Positions 36,388 to 45,083 of a stretch of DNA of 64,000 nt are shown here, one piece after another. The notes below the pieces were generated by a model. The model saw only the letters and a list, made by a program, of their open reading frames with translations, made no database searches and was not told the origin of the DNA. This DNA is from Sphingopyxis sp. (GTDB taxonomy: Bacteria; Pseudomonadota; Alphaproteobacteria; Sphingomonadales; Sphingomonadaceae): positions 1 through 64,000 of the forward strand of contig NZ_JAIBES010000084.1 in assembly GCF_019459305.1 (NCBI RefSeq), written 5' to 3'. How positions within the stretch are numbered: the stretch's first letter is position 1; every line of letters begins with the position of its first letter. The translations under genes were made by a program, and so were the position numbers.

Positions 36388-37488
36388 ATGAAACTACTCA
36401 GGATATTCGGCTGGACCGTTGCGGGAATCGCAGCATTGGTTGTCTGCTTCACGACTGTGATGTTCGGCTATCGAAGTCACGTCCAGGGCCAGAATGAAGA
36501 TCTGGCGAAAATTCAATCACCGGCCGGTATTCAGGAAGCAAAATACATCCGGATCGGCGGTATTGATCAATGGGTGACGATCCGCGGCGAGAACCGTAAA
36601 AATCCAGTGCTGCTGTTTCTGCACGGCGGTCCCGGCATCCCGCTCTACCCGGTTGCCTATGACATCCTCCAACCATTGGAAAAGAACTTCACCATCGTCC
36701 AGTGGGACCAGCGCGGCGCCGGCAGGACTTTCGCGCGCAATCGCAAAATGCCCAAGTCGGCGCTGACTCTGAAGCGGCTCGAGGCAGATACCGTAGAGCT
36801 GATCGAGATATTGAGAGAGGAGTTGGGCAAGGACAAGATCGGTCTGGTCGCCGCGTCGGCCGGCTCAGGGTTCGGCATTCGCGTGGCCAAGCACAGGCCC
36901 GATCTTCTCTATGCCTATGTGGGCGTCGGACAGCTCATCGGGATCGATGAGGCGGATGAGCTTCTTTATGGTTTTGTGATGCGTCGTGCACAGGAGACCG
37001 AAAATCAGGACGCGCTGCAGGAGCTGCGCGCGATCGGAAAGCCGCCGTTCAAGGACATTGCGGAGTCGACCGTGGCCCGCCGGTGGTTGACCGAATTCTC
37101 GCCGCCTTCAGAAAAATCCTTCAACAGCACGTGGAATCTTCTTTCCGCGATGGCCGTGGCCCCCGGATATTCCATCGGAGACATTCGCGATATCATCTCC
37201 GGCAGCGAGTTCAGCCTCGATGCGCTCTACAACGACTATCGCACAACCGATGCGCGAAAGCTGGGGCGCGACTTCGAGGTGCCCTTGATTTTCATCCAGG
37301 GTGATCAGGACTATCTGACGCCAACCTTGCTGGTCGAACAATATGTCGGTTGGGTTCGTGCACCCTACAAGCGCGTGCTGATCTTGCGCAACGGCGGCCA
37401 TTCAGCCTCGGTGGCGCTGCCGCGGCAGTTTATTCCGATGCTCGAGCGGGTCGTTCATCCTCTTGGTGCCACGTCACCGCAAATGTGA
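36388..37488 (+). CDS. Membrane-anchored S33 (proline iminopeptidase-like) hydrolase
   Basis: A 366-residue alpha/beta hydrolase with one N-terminal membrane helix (WTVAGIAALVVCFTTVMFGY), so likely anchored facing the periplasm. The S33 signature HGGPGIPLYP lies near residue 80 and WDQRGAGRTFA near 108, both typical of proline iminopeptidases. The nucleophile elbow reads AASAGSG instead of GGSWGS, so the first Gly is lost but Ser and the following Gly remain. The acid is in QGDQDYLTP and the His in NGGHSASV. Likely an exo-aminopeptidase or amidase. GAGGA precedes ATG 36388. Confidence 0.85.
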   Translation: MKLLRIFGWTVAGIAALVVCFTTVMFGYRSHVQGQNEDLAKIQSPAGIQEAKYIRIGGIDQWVTIRGENRKNPVLLFLHGGPGIPLYPVAYDILQPLEKNFTIVQWDQRGAGRTFARNRKMPKSALTLKRLEADTVELIEILREELGKDKIGLVAASAGSGFGIRVAKHRPDLLYAYVGVGQLIGIDEADELLYGFVMRRAQETENQDALQELRAIGKPPFKDIAESTVARRWLTEFSPPSEKSFNSTWNLLSAMAVAPGYSIGDIRDIISGSEFSLDALYNDYRTTDARKLGRDFEVPLIFIQGDQDYLTPTLLVEQYVGWVRAPYKRVLILRNGGHSASVALPRQFIPMLERVVHPLGATSPQM

Positions 37489-37499
37489 GAGGCCTTGCT

Positions 37500-38465
37500 A
37501 TGCAGATTCGTATGTTTGACGCGCCGCAGGTGCGGCAGTTGCTACCGGTCGAGGAATGTATCGACCTGATGCGGGACGCCTTTCTCGCGGTTGCGCGGGG
37601 CGAGACGGGTCAGTTGCTGCGAAGTGTACTGATGCTGCCCGGCGATGATGGCGCATGCTTCGGGACTATGTCAGGGTATATGTCCGAACCCAATGTCTTT
37701 GGTGTTAAGGTGAACTCGGTCTTTCCAGCCAACTTTGGCACTGAATATCCATCGCATCAGGGTGTCATGCTGCTCTTCGAGCGCCAACACGGCGAGCTCG
37801 TGGCGATGCTGGACGCGGGGGAGATTACGGCCGTTCGGACAGCCGCGGCAAGCGCTGCAGCGACGGACGCTTTGGCCAGAGGCGAGTCGAGCCATCTGGC
37901 GGTTCTGGGCTACGGGCGGCAAGCGTCGATGCATGTCGCGTCGATGCGCGCCGTGCGACCAATCAACAAGCTTACAGTGTGGGGCCGGTCCGCTGGGCGG
38001 GCACGCGCCTTTGCCGAGGAACAGCAACGGCTGCACGCGGTCGCCGTGGAGATTGCGCCAGACGTTGAGCAGGCGATTGCGCATGCCGACATCGTCTGCA
38101 CGACGACGGCGGCGGCAAAGCCCATTCTCAAAGGCGACTGGATACCGGCGGGTTGCCATCTGAACGTCGTTGGATCGAGCATGGCGCGCTTTCGCGAGAT
38201 CGACACGCGCGCCGTCGTCCGTTCGCGGTTCTTCGTCGATTATCGCCCGATGTGCCTTCGCGAGGGAGGTGAGTTCCTAAAGGCGGTCGAAGAGGCTGCG
38301 GTGACGGCGGACCACATCGTCGGCGAGGTCGGCGAGGTGCTGGCAGGTACTTGCGAGGGTCGCCGCGATGCGGGCGAAATTACCGTGTTTAAGTCCCTGG
38401 GCATGCCGGTCGAGGATATCGCGGCGGCCCATTACGTGCTCAAAAAAGCTTTGATGAAAGACTGA
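37500..38465 (+). CDS. Ornithine cyclodeaminase / mu-crystallin family protein
   Basis: A 321-residue NAD(P)-binding protein. The N-terminal domain has MSGYMSEPNVFGVKVNSVFP (substrate Lys) and LDAGEITAVRTAAASAAATD. The Rossmann motif is LAVLGYGRQASMHVASM (GxGxxA/G-type) near residue 123, then CTTTAAAKPIL and the GCHLNVVGSSM motif. The group covers ornithine cyclodeaminase, imine/ketimine reductases, alanine dehydrogenase, EutC and iminosuccinate reductase BhcD. Its position back to back with a threonine dehydratase-like gene recalls EutB/EutC and BhcB/BhcD. It starts 11 bases after the S33 gene, so is cotranscribed with the TonB receptor. Confidence 0.85.
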   Translation: MQIRMFDAPQVRQLLPVEECIDLMRDAFLAVARGETGQLLRSVLMLPGDDGACFGTMSGYMSEPNVFGVKVNSVFPANFGTEYPSHQGVMLLFERQHGELVAMLDAGEITAVRTAAASAAATDALARGESSHLAVLGYGRQASMHVASMRAVRPINKLTVWGRSAGRARAFAEEQQRLHAVAVEIAPDVEQAIAHADIVCTTTAAAKPILKGDWIPAGCHLNVVGSSMARFREIDTRAVVRSRFFVDYRPMCLREGGEFLKAVEEAAVTADHIVGEVGEVLAGTCEGRRDAGEITVFKSLGMPVEDIAAAHYVLKKALMKD

Positions 38466-38493
38466 CGGGGCCAGTTGCAAGGGTCAGCTTGGG

Positions 38494-38540
38494 CCGCTTG
38501 TAACGACTTGCCCTCTCTCTCGTTACAAGCGGTCCTTTTT
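38494..38540 (+). terminator. Rho-independent terminator after the TonB-receptor unit
   Basis: CCGCTTGTAACG (38494-38505) and CGTTACAAGCGG (38521-38532) form a perfect 12-base-pair stem followed by TCCTTTTT, between convergent genes. Confidence 0.9.
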
Positions 38541-38544
38541 CGCA

Positions 38545-39543
38545 TCAGTCTTCGCGAAGATGGGCGGCAAGCGTTTCGATATCGGTGTTCGTTCCGCAGA
38601 CCAGTACGCCCACCTTTTGTCCCCGCAAGGGTTCCGCCAGCGGACCGCACAGCGCTGCCGCTGCCGCCGCCGCCGCAGGCTCCACCGCCAGCTTCATTTC
38701 GCGGAACATGAGCCGCATAGTACGGCGGATGTCTGCGTCGCTAACCTTGATCAAGGTATCGACATTCTGCTGACAGAGGCTGAACGTGAAGGGAGCTGCA
38801 TAAGGCGCATTCAGGCTGTCGGCGATTGTCGCACCCTGCTCAATTGGCATCGCTCGGCCTGCGGCAAAACTGCGATGCATTGAGTCCGCGCCATCAGGCT
38901 CGACGCCGTAGATTTTGGTGCTGGGCGAAAGGAGCTTGATCGCGCTCGACATGCCACCGCACAGCCCACCACCGCCAATCGAGATGATCACCGCGTCCAG
39001 ATCCCGTACCTGCTGGCAAAGCTCCATCCCCAAGGTAGCCGAACCCAGAGCAGTCGTCCGCCCCTCGAACGGGTGAACAAAATAGCGGCCCTCGTCCCTT
39101 TCGAATTCGGCGACGCGTTCAAAGGCTTGGTGGACATTGTCGGCAATGACAAGCTCGGCGCCATGGCTTTTGCACAATGCCATGCGAAACGTGCTCGCGC
39201 CGCGCATCATCACGACCTTGGCGTTGGTGCTCAGCGTCTTCGCGGCATAGGATGTGGCAACCGCGTGGTTACCCGAACTGACCGCGGTTACGCCGCGTTT
39301 GCGCTGTGCGCCCGAGAGCTGCATGATGTTGTTAAGTGCGCCGCGGACTTTGAACGAGCCTGCATATTGCAAAAGCTCAAGCTTGAGCATGACCTGCGTA
39401 TCTTGTCCGACGAGCGCAGAAATTTCGGGACCCTGCCAGCGATAGACAGGGGTCTCGATGATATGATCGCCTAGGCGCTGGCGAGTTGCCTCGATCTCGT
39501 CGAGCGAGAGCTTCGCGGGGACCGGTTTGTCATTGTCGGACAC
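38545..39543 (-). CDS. Threonine dehydratase-like PLP enzyme (serine/threonine or hydroxyamino acid dehydratase)
   Basis: A 332-residue fold type II PLP enzyme. The cofactor Lys is in YAGSFKVRGALNN near 66, the substrate loop is SSGNHAVATSYAAK near 90, and the phosphate-binding glycine loop is ISIGGGGLCGGM near 187. There is no C-terminal ACT domain, so it is of the catabolic/EutB/BhcB size, not biosynthetic IlvA. It probably removes water from a beta-hydroxy-alpha-amino acid to give an imino or keto acid; side-chain specificity is not readable. The start is GTG 39543. It follows the membrane serine hydrolase gene on the same strand. Confidence 0.88.
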   Translation of the reverse strand: MSDNDKPVPAKLSLDEIEATRQRLGDHIIETPVYRWQGPEISALVGQDTQVMLKLELLQYAGSFKVRGALNNIMQLSGAQRKRGVTAVSSGNHAVATSYAAKTLSTNAKVVMMRGASTFRMALCKSHGAELVIADNVHQAFERVAEFERDEGRYFVHPFEGRTTALGSATLGMELCQQVRDLDAVIISIGGGGLCGGMSSAIKLLSPSTKIYGVEPDGADSMHRSFAAGRAMPIEQGATIADSLNAPYAAPFTFSLCQQNVDTLIKVSDADIRRTMRLMFREMKLAVEPAAAAAAAALCGPLAEPLRGQKVGVLVCGTNTDIETLAAHLRED

Positions 39544-39592
39544 GGGGCTGGCATTCCTTTCTGGACAAGCGAAGATGAAATTGGGCCGCGGG

Positions 39593-41497
39593 CTACCAGC
39601 GTAGCCAGTTGAGCATGTTCAGCGCCGCAAAGAAGGGCAGGGTCGCCATCGATGCGATGAAGAGGATCAGGACCGAACGGGTCGATGTCCGCTTCGTCCA
39701 GCGCGCCGCGATCTGGAGAAGAATCGCAGTGATGATGCCTGATAGCGCGGCGAGCGCAACGAACTTGGCGATCACCAGCGGAGCGGGCGTGGCTACAGGC
39801 AGGTTCGACAATGACATGGCACCGACCGCGACGAGAGCCGATGACAGGATAATGCAGACCGCCGAGACGGTTGCCAGATGCAGTGAGATCCGGACGATCC
39901 GTCCGGGCGCGGTTCGCTTACGGCGAAGGAAGGCGGTCATGGCGGTACCTAGGATCACCAGAGCACCGCAGATCCCAATCGCCAACAGTGTCCACAATGT
40001 GGTTGGCGTCCCTTTCCAGGCAATGCGATTGAACGCCACGAATGGACGCCATCCGATCGCGAAGGAGGCGATGCGGCCGCGATTGTCGCGCGTGAAGACA
40101 AGTTGGTCTCGCCGCTCTGCCCCTTCGGCGCGGACGAAGCGATCCTTCCCGACTGGAATCCATCGAGAAACATCTCGACCAATGCTCACGACGACGCCGC
40201 CGTTCGCGCTCTTCGTTACATAAGCGGCCGCGAAGGCCGATCCGATGCGTTCGATGCTCGACAAATTGCTGATGTTAGGGCGGTAGGAGCCGAGGTAGGC
40301 ATCGACAGGGGCCTCTGCGACCCGTATCGGTGCGGCGCGCGCCGCGGTCCCGGGATGGAAGCGCCGCATGTAGGCGCGAGCGACCTGCTCGACGGTCATG
40401 ACACGGCCAAGCGTATTCATAGACACAAAGAGCCCCGTGCCCGTGTCGGGCGCGATAATTAGCAGGCTGGTAAAGCCAGCAATTTTTCCTCCGTGCGCAA
40501 GCAGGCGCCGGCCGTCGATATTCACTTCGTAGAAGCCATGCGCCATGCCTTCGATGCCGGGCGCGTTACGGGCTAGCGGCCTGCGCATTTGCTGCGCCGT
40601 TTCAGCACGCAGGATTCGGGCTTCGCCCAGTTCGCCGTCCTGCAGATGTGCCAGCATGAACTTCGCCATGTCATCCGCAGTCGATGTGACCGCTCCGGCA
40701 GGATAGATGTAGATATGTTCGACCGGGGCCGCCGCCAGCCCCCCATCGACGAAGCGGTAGGATCGCGACAGGTCGGGCGGCAGCTTCGCACCGGTTGTCT
40801 GCCTGAAGGTCGTGTGAGTCATGCCGAGTGGGGCAAAGATGTTCTTTGTCACATAGGCGTCGAACGGTTCCTTCACGACGCGCTCGACAATATAGCCGGC
40901 GAGGGCGGTTCCATAGTTGGAGTAGGCAATCTGTTGACCCGGCGGGGCGATGCGTTCGGGCAGCCCCTCCTTCAACGCGCGGCCAAGCGTCATATCCGCG
41001 CGGACGGGCTGGCGCGTTGCGAGACCAAATAGCTTGTCTTCGAAGCCTGCGGTGTGGCTGATCAGATGGCGCAGCGTGATCGGCTGGCGATAAGTGGCAG
41101 GCACGCGAAAATCGAGATACTGGTTGATGTCCGCGTCAAGGTCGAGATTGCCGCGCTCGACCTGCTGCATCACCGCAGTCCACGTAAATAGCTTGGTTAC
41201 GGAAGCGATGCGGAACCGGGTCGTCGCCGCCTCAGCGCGGCGTCCCGCGTCGACATCACTGAAACCATAGCCTTTGCTGAACAGCAGGCGCCCATTCTCG
41301 ACAACCGCGACAGTTGCGCCCGCCACCGCCTCGGTATCGAGCATCTGGGTCATGACTCCGTCGAGGAATAGCTCGGCGTCCCTCGCTTCGACAGCGCGCG
41401 CCGGTGCATTCAGGTCGGTGAGCGGCACTGCGTCGCGGGCCAAGGCTCCGCCGCAGGCAAGAATCGAACATAATCCCGCCAACATCCAGCGCCGCAT
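39593..41497 (-). CDS. Serine hydrolase (beta-lactamase class C fold) with C-terminal membrane domain
   Basis: A 634-residue protein. After a signal peptide (MRRWMLAGLCSILACGGALA) comes a penicillin-binding-like domain: RIASVTKLFTW as SxxK near 98, YSNYG as YxN near 192, LAHGGKIAGF as the KTG-box equivalent near 336. The last about 140 residues hold four hydrophobic helices, from LWTLLAIGICGALVILGTAM to LILFIASMATLPFFAALNML. So the hydrolase domain is tethered to the inner membrane by an integral domain, less common than the free secreted form. ATG 41497 is preferred over the TTG six bases upstream because GGGAGA lies before it. Divergent from the PD40-amidohydrolase gene with an operator copy between. 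Confidence 0.87.
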   Translation of the reverse strand: MRRWMLAGLCSILACGGALARDAVPLTDLNAPARAVEARDAELFLDGVMTQMLDTEAVAGATVAVVENGRLLFSKGYGFSDVDAGRRAEAATTRFRIASVTKLFTWTAVMQQVERGNLDLDADINQYLDFRVPATYRQPITLRHLISHTAGFEDKLFGLATRQPVRADMTLGRALKEGLPERIAPPGQQIAYSNYGTALAGYIVERVVKEPFDAYVTKNIFAPLGMTHTTFRQTTGAKLPPDLSRSYRFVDGGLAAAPVEHIYIYPAGAVTSTADDMAKFMLAHLQDGELGEARILRAETAQQMRRPLARNAPGIEGMAHGFYEVNIDGRRLLAHGGKIAGFTSLLIIAPDTGTGLFVSMNTLGRVMTVEQVARAYMRRFHPGTAARAAPIRVAEAPVDAYLGSYRPNISNLSSIERIGSAFAAAYVTKSANGGVVVSIGRDVSRWIPVGKDRFVRAEGAERRDQLVFTRDNRGRIASFAIGWRPFVAFNRIAWKGTPTTLWTLLAIGICGALVILGTAMTAFLRRKRTAPGRIVRISLHLATVSAVCIILSSALVAVGAMSLSNLPVATPAPLVIAKFVALAALSGIITAILLQIAARWTKRTSTRSVLILFIASMATLPFFAALNMLNWLRW

Positions 41498-41535
41498 CGT
41501 CAAGTCTCCCGTTTCAGTTGAGGGCAGATTGCAAT

Positions 41536-41551
41536 TTATTTGATCAAAATG
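41536..41551. promoter_or_regulatory. Palindromic operator, candidate GntR site 2
   Basis: TTATTTGATCAAAATG keeps the ten-base core TTTGATCAAA and matches the 16-base consensus at 12 positions. It lies in the divergent region between the serine hydrolase/dehydratase unit and the amidohydrolase/permease unit, so one copy could control both. Confidence 0.65.
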
Positions 41552-41631
41552 TCAAGTTGGAATATTTCGTTGAAAATCCCATGAGAGCGCCATATTATTG
41601 CGTAATCAAGGCAATCATCGGGTCGGAATAA

Positions 41632-44600
41632 ATGATCAAAACAATCAATGCATGCGCGAGGAGGTCGCCTTTGGGCCAGGCTGTTGCCGCGCTTATATGC
41701 GCCTCCGCTGCCGGGAGTACTTCCACCCCTGTTGTGGCTGGGGACTTGTCGGCGTGGGACACAACGATGCCGCGCGGCGAAGCGCGCGTGATCGATTTCG
41801 AAACCGATGAAGGCACATGGATGTCGGTCGACGTGTCGCCCGACGGGCGACGGGTCGCCTTCGACCTGCTTGGGCACATCTATCTCATGGGCATCGAAGG
41901 CGGCAAGGCACAGGCCTTGACCCAAGACAGTGGCATGGCGCTCAATTTTCATCCGACCTTCTCGCCCGATGGCTCGCGGATTGCTTTCATTTCCGACCGA
42001 GGGGGGCAGAATGCCCTTTGGGTCATGGATGCCGATGGCCGCAATGCCCGGCTGCTTTTTCAGGACGATGAAACCCGCATTGCCGAGCCCGCCTGGCTTC
42101 CCGACGGAAAGCATATTGCAGCTGTGCGTGCCTTTCCGACGCCCGGCCGCGGGTGGCACCGGCAGAATACGCGCGTGTGGTTGTTTCCTGTCGATGGCAA
42201 GGACCCGGCGCGTGAACTCGTGGGCGGAAAGGAGGCGCAGTATAATGGGCCATCGCCGTCGCCGAATGGCGACCGGATCTATTTCCACACCTCCTATTTC
42301 AGCGGCAATCGCTATGGCACCCAAATAGGACACCATGTCCAATCGGTCGCACTTTCGGGCGCCGAACTCCGGGATGTGATCGGGTCGCCCCCCGCCGCGC
42401 CGGACCTCTCCGCATCAGAGGTGCCCGGAAATCCTTCGGCCGACATTCAGCCGCGCGTATCGCCCGACGGTCGCTGGCTTGCTTTTGCGCGCCGGATGCC
42501 CGGCACGCATGAACAGATTGCCGGGCACCGACTTGCCGGCAGCACTGGCTTGTGGATCAGAAATCTTGCGACTGGGCATGAGCAGCTGCTGCTCGCGCCG
42601 ATCACGCGCGATCTGTCGTCGGCGCACGCTATGTATTCGCATCGCGTCCTGCCCGGATTTTCCTGGACGCCCGATTCACGCGCGATCATTTTGTCGGTTG
42701 GCGGAAAGATCGCGCGCGTCGATCTTCGGTCCAGGAGCCTCCGGAGCATCCCCTTTACGGCGCATGTTCACCGGCGCATCTCCGGACAGGTCCGCGGACG
42801 CTTGGCCCGGATGACGAATAGTCTTCCCGTCAAATTTCTGCGGTGGCCCGCTTCGTCGCCGACGGACGACAGGATCGCTTTCGTTGCGGTCGGCAAGGTC
42901 TGGACCGGGGGGGGCGAGGGCAAGGGTTTTCATCCCGTCGCCCCGGACGTGCCGGGCGTCCAGTTGACACCGTCATGGTCCGCCAGCGGCGATGCGCTCG
43001 TGTTCGCGAACTGGGAGTCGGGCAAACGCGGCGGGTTATGGATCAAGGAAGGCGCAAACTCCGCGCGCCGTATCGCCCTGCCCGCGGGCGAATATATTTT
43101 TCCGACCTTTTCGCCCGACGGGAAATCGATTGTCGCCATGCGGGGGCAGTCGGATGAAGCGGCGGCCGGTCGCTGGGAAGCGGGCAAGTGGGACGTCGTT
43201 CGCTTTCCCGTCGCCGGGGGCGACGGGGTCATATTGGCAACGGCTGCCGCGGCCCGGCCCGTTTACTTCCTGGCGGACGGGCGCTTGGCGTTCGAGCGGC
43301 AAGAGCAGGCCGCCGCGGCGCAAGGACTTTATCAGCCTTTCCCTTCTGCCGATGCATATGATGCAAAAGTATCGATCGTCGCCCAGCGCCCTGATCCCGG
43401 CGCGCCGCAGCAGCGCATCGCGGCATTTCCGGCAAGGAATTCTCGCGCGTTCGGTGCCGGAAACCGCCCCTTGCTTTCGCCAGATGGACGGTGGGTCGCT
43501 TTCGAGGCCGCACGTGAGGTTTATATAGCACCCGCCAACTGGTCCGCCGAAGGAACCGCGCCCTTCATCGAAACGAACCCCAACCAACCGTCGCCTGATG
43601 CGCGCCGTGTATCTCGCGCGGGCGGCGTTTATCCGCGATGGCAGCGCGACGGGACGCTCGAATTCGTATCGGGCCGCACGCTATTTTCGTGCACTGCGGA
43701 CAACCTGATTTGCCGCGAACGTGACGTCGAACTCTCAGTGCCGCGCCCAGTCCCCAATGGAGCCTTTGCTCTCGTTGGCGCGAAGATTATATCGCTCGGT
43801 TCGAAGGGCGTAATCGAGCGCGGGACGCTGGTCGTCGAGGGCGACCGCATCCGCTGTATCGGCCGATGCACCTTGCGGAAATCGGACAAGGTCATCGACG
43901 CCACCGGGAAAACGATCATTCCGGGACTGATCGATGTCCATACCCATGATACCGAAGTGCCCGAAGGCGTCGTGCCAAGCTTCGCACCCGAGCTGGCGCG
44001 GCAATTGGCCTATGGCGTCACGACCACGGTCGATCCCGCATCGGATGCGGCTGCCATCCTGCCGCTGGCGGAACTCTCCGATGCGGGCTTTCTCGCAGCG
44101 CCGCGCATCTATGGTGTCGGCGATCTTGTGACATCCGGCCGCGCTGCCGGCTTTGGCGATCATGTTGAAATCCGCAGCCTGGCGGACGCCGAGCGCATCG
44201 CCCGCCGCAATGCCGAATGGGGTGCGGTTGCGCTCAAATCCTTTCGCATGACGAGCCGCCGTCAGATGCAGCAGCTCACCGAAGGCGCGCGCCGCGCGGG
44301 ATTGTCGATCACCGCCGAAGGCGGACCGATCGAATATGTCATCGGCATGGCGATGGACGGACAGACGGGGTGGGAGCATTATATCGCCAATCTCCCGGTC
44401 CATAAGGATGTCAGTACATTCCTGGGTCAGGCAAATATGGTCTATTCTCCAACGTCGGGCGTGTCGGGACATCCTCGCGGAGGAGTGGACTTTTTTCGCG
44501 ACCGCCATGATTTTGCGTCCGACGAAAAATATCGTCGGTTTAGCGCTGCCGGGTCGTTGCCGGCGCCCATCGGCGCAGCCGGCCCGACGGGCTTTTCCGC

Positions 44601-44988
44601 CTACAGCTTCCCGATCGTCGCATCGGGACTGGCTGCCATTCGCGCCGCCGGCGGCCGGGGCGCCATCGGTGAGCATTCGGAGCAGGGCGGTATTGGCTCG
44701 CACTGGGAGATCTGGTCCTATGCCACGGCGCTCGCACCCATCGAGGCGCTGAAGGTAGCGACGATCGAAGGTGCCTATTTTCATGGCCTTGATCAGGAGA
44801 TCGGATCGCTGGAGGTCGGCAAGCTTGCAGATCTGGTCATATTGAACCGCAATCCGCTCGAGAATATTCGTCACACGCTGGACATCGCTTTTGTTGCGAA
44901 GGGCGGCATTCTTTATCGCGGCGCCGATCTGGAGCAGATCTGGCCGGTCCGCAAACCCGATCTCCAGGTTTTTCGTACGCATGACTAG
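41632..44988 (+). CDS. Large secreted PD40-repeat amidohydrolase
   Basis: An 1118-residue protein with an N-terminal export signal. Residues about 60-720 are TolB-like PD40 beta-propeller blades with recurring FSPDG, VSPDGRWLAF and SPDGKSIVAM motifs. The last about 390 residues are an imidazolonepropionase-type amidohydrolase: ERGTLVVEGDRIRCIG strand, metal motif IPGLIDVHTHDTE (HxH), and the closing GSLEVGKLADLVILNRNPL. This fusion occurs in exported proteins that process peptides or cyclic amides; the target is unknown. The start codon overlaps a partial TGATCAAAA motif. A permease gene follows after 95 bases. Confidence 0.88.
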   Translation: MIKTINACARRSPLGQAVAALICASAAGSTSTPVVAGDLSAWDTTMPRGEARVIDFETDEGTWMSVDVSPDGRRVAFDLLGHIYLMGIEGGKAQALTQDSGMALNFHPTFSPDGSRIAFISDRGGQNALWVMDADGRNARLLFQDDETRIAEPAWLPDGKHIAAVRAFPTPGRGWHRQNTRVWLFPVDGKDPARELVGGKEAQYNGPSPSPNGDRIYFHTSYFSGNRYGTQIGHHVQSVALSGAELRDVIGSPPAAPDLSASEVPGNPSADIQPRVSPDGRWLAFARRMPGTHEQIAGHRLAGSTGLWIRNLATGHEQLLLAPITRDLSSAHAMYSHRVLPGFSWTPDSRAIILSVGGKIARVDLRSRSLRSIPFTAHVHRRISGQVRGRLARMTNSLPVKFLRWPASSPTDDRIAFVAVGKVWTGGGEGKGFHPVAPDVPGVQLTPSWSASGDALVFANWESGKRGGLWIKEGANSARRIALPAGEYIFPTFSPDGKSIVAMRGQSDEAAAGRWEAGKWDVVRFPVAGGDGVILATAAAARPVYFLADGRLAFERQEQAAAAQGLYQPFPSADAYDAKVSIVAQRPDPGAPQQRIAAFPARNSRAFGAGNRPLLSPDGRWVAFEAAREVYIAPANWSAEGTAPFIETNPNQPSPDARRVSRAGGVYPRWQRDGTLEFVSGRTLFSCTADNLICRERDVELSVPRPVPNGAFALVGAKIISLGSKGVIERGTLVVEGDRIRCIGRCTLRKSDKVIDATGKTIIPGLIDVHTHDTEVPEGVVPSFAPELARQLAYGVTTTVDPASDAAAILPLAELSDAGFLAAPRIYGVGDLVTSGRAAGFGDHVEIRSLADAERIARRNAEWGAVALKSFRMTSRRQMQQLTEGARRAGLSITAEGGPIEYVIGMAMDGQTGWEHYIANLPVHKDVSTFLGQANMVYSPTSGVSGHPRGGVDFFRDRHDFASDEKYRRFSAAGSLPAPIGAAGPTGFSAYSFPIVASGLAAIRAAGGRGAIGEHSEQGGIGSHWEIWSYATALAPIEALKVATIEGAYFHGLDQEIGSLEVGKLADLVILNRNPLENIRHTLDIAFVAKGGILYRGADLEQIWPVRKPDLQVFRTHD

Positions 44989-45083
44989 GAGGCGGTCGTC
45001 GGTGGACCCGAAGTCTGCCGCCGCGGTGTGCGGCTTGGGAGAACTAGGCGTGCGATCCAGTTCGCACCGGAAAGGAATCTGCA

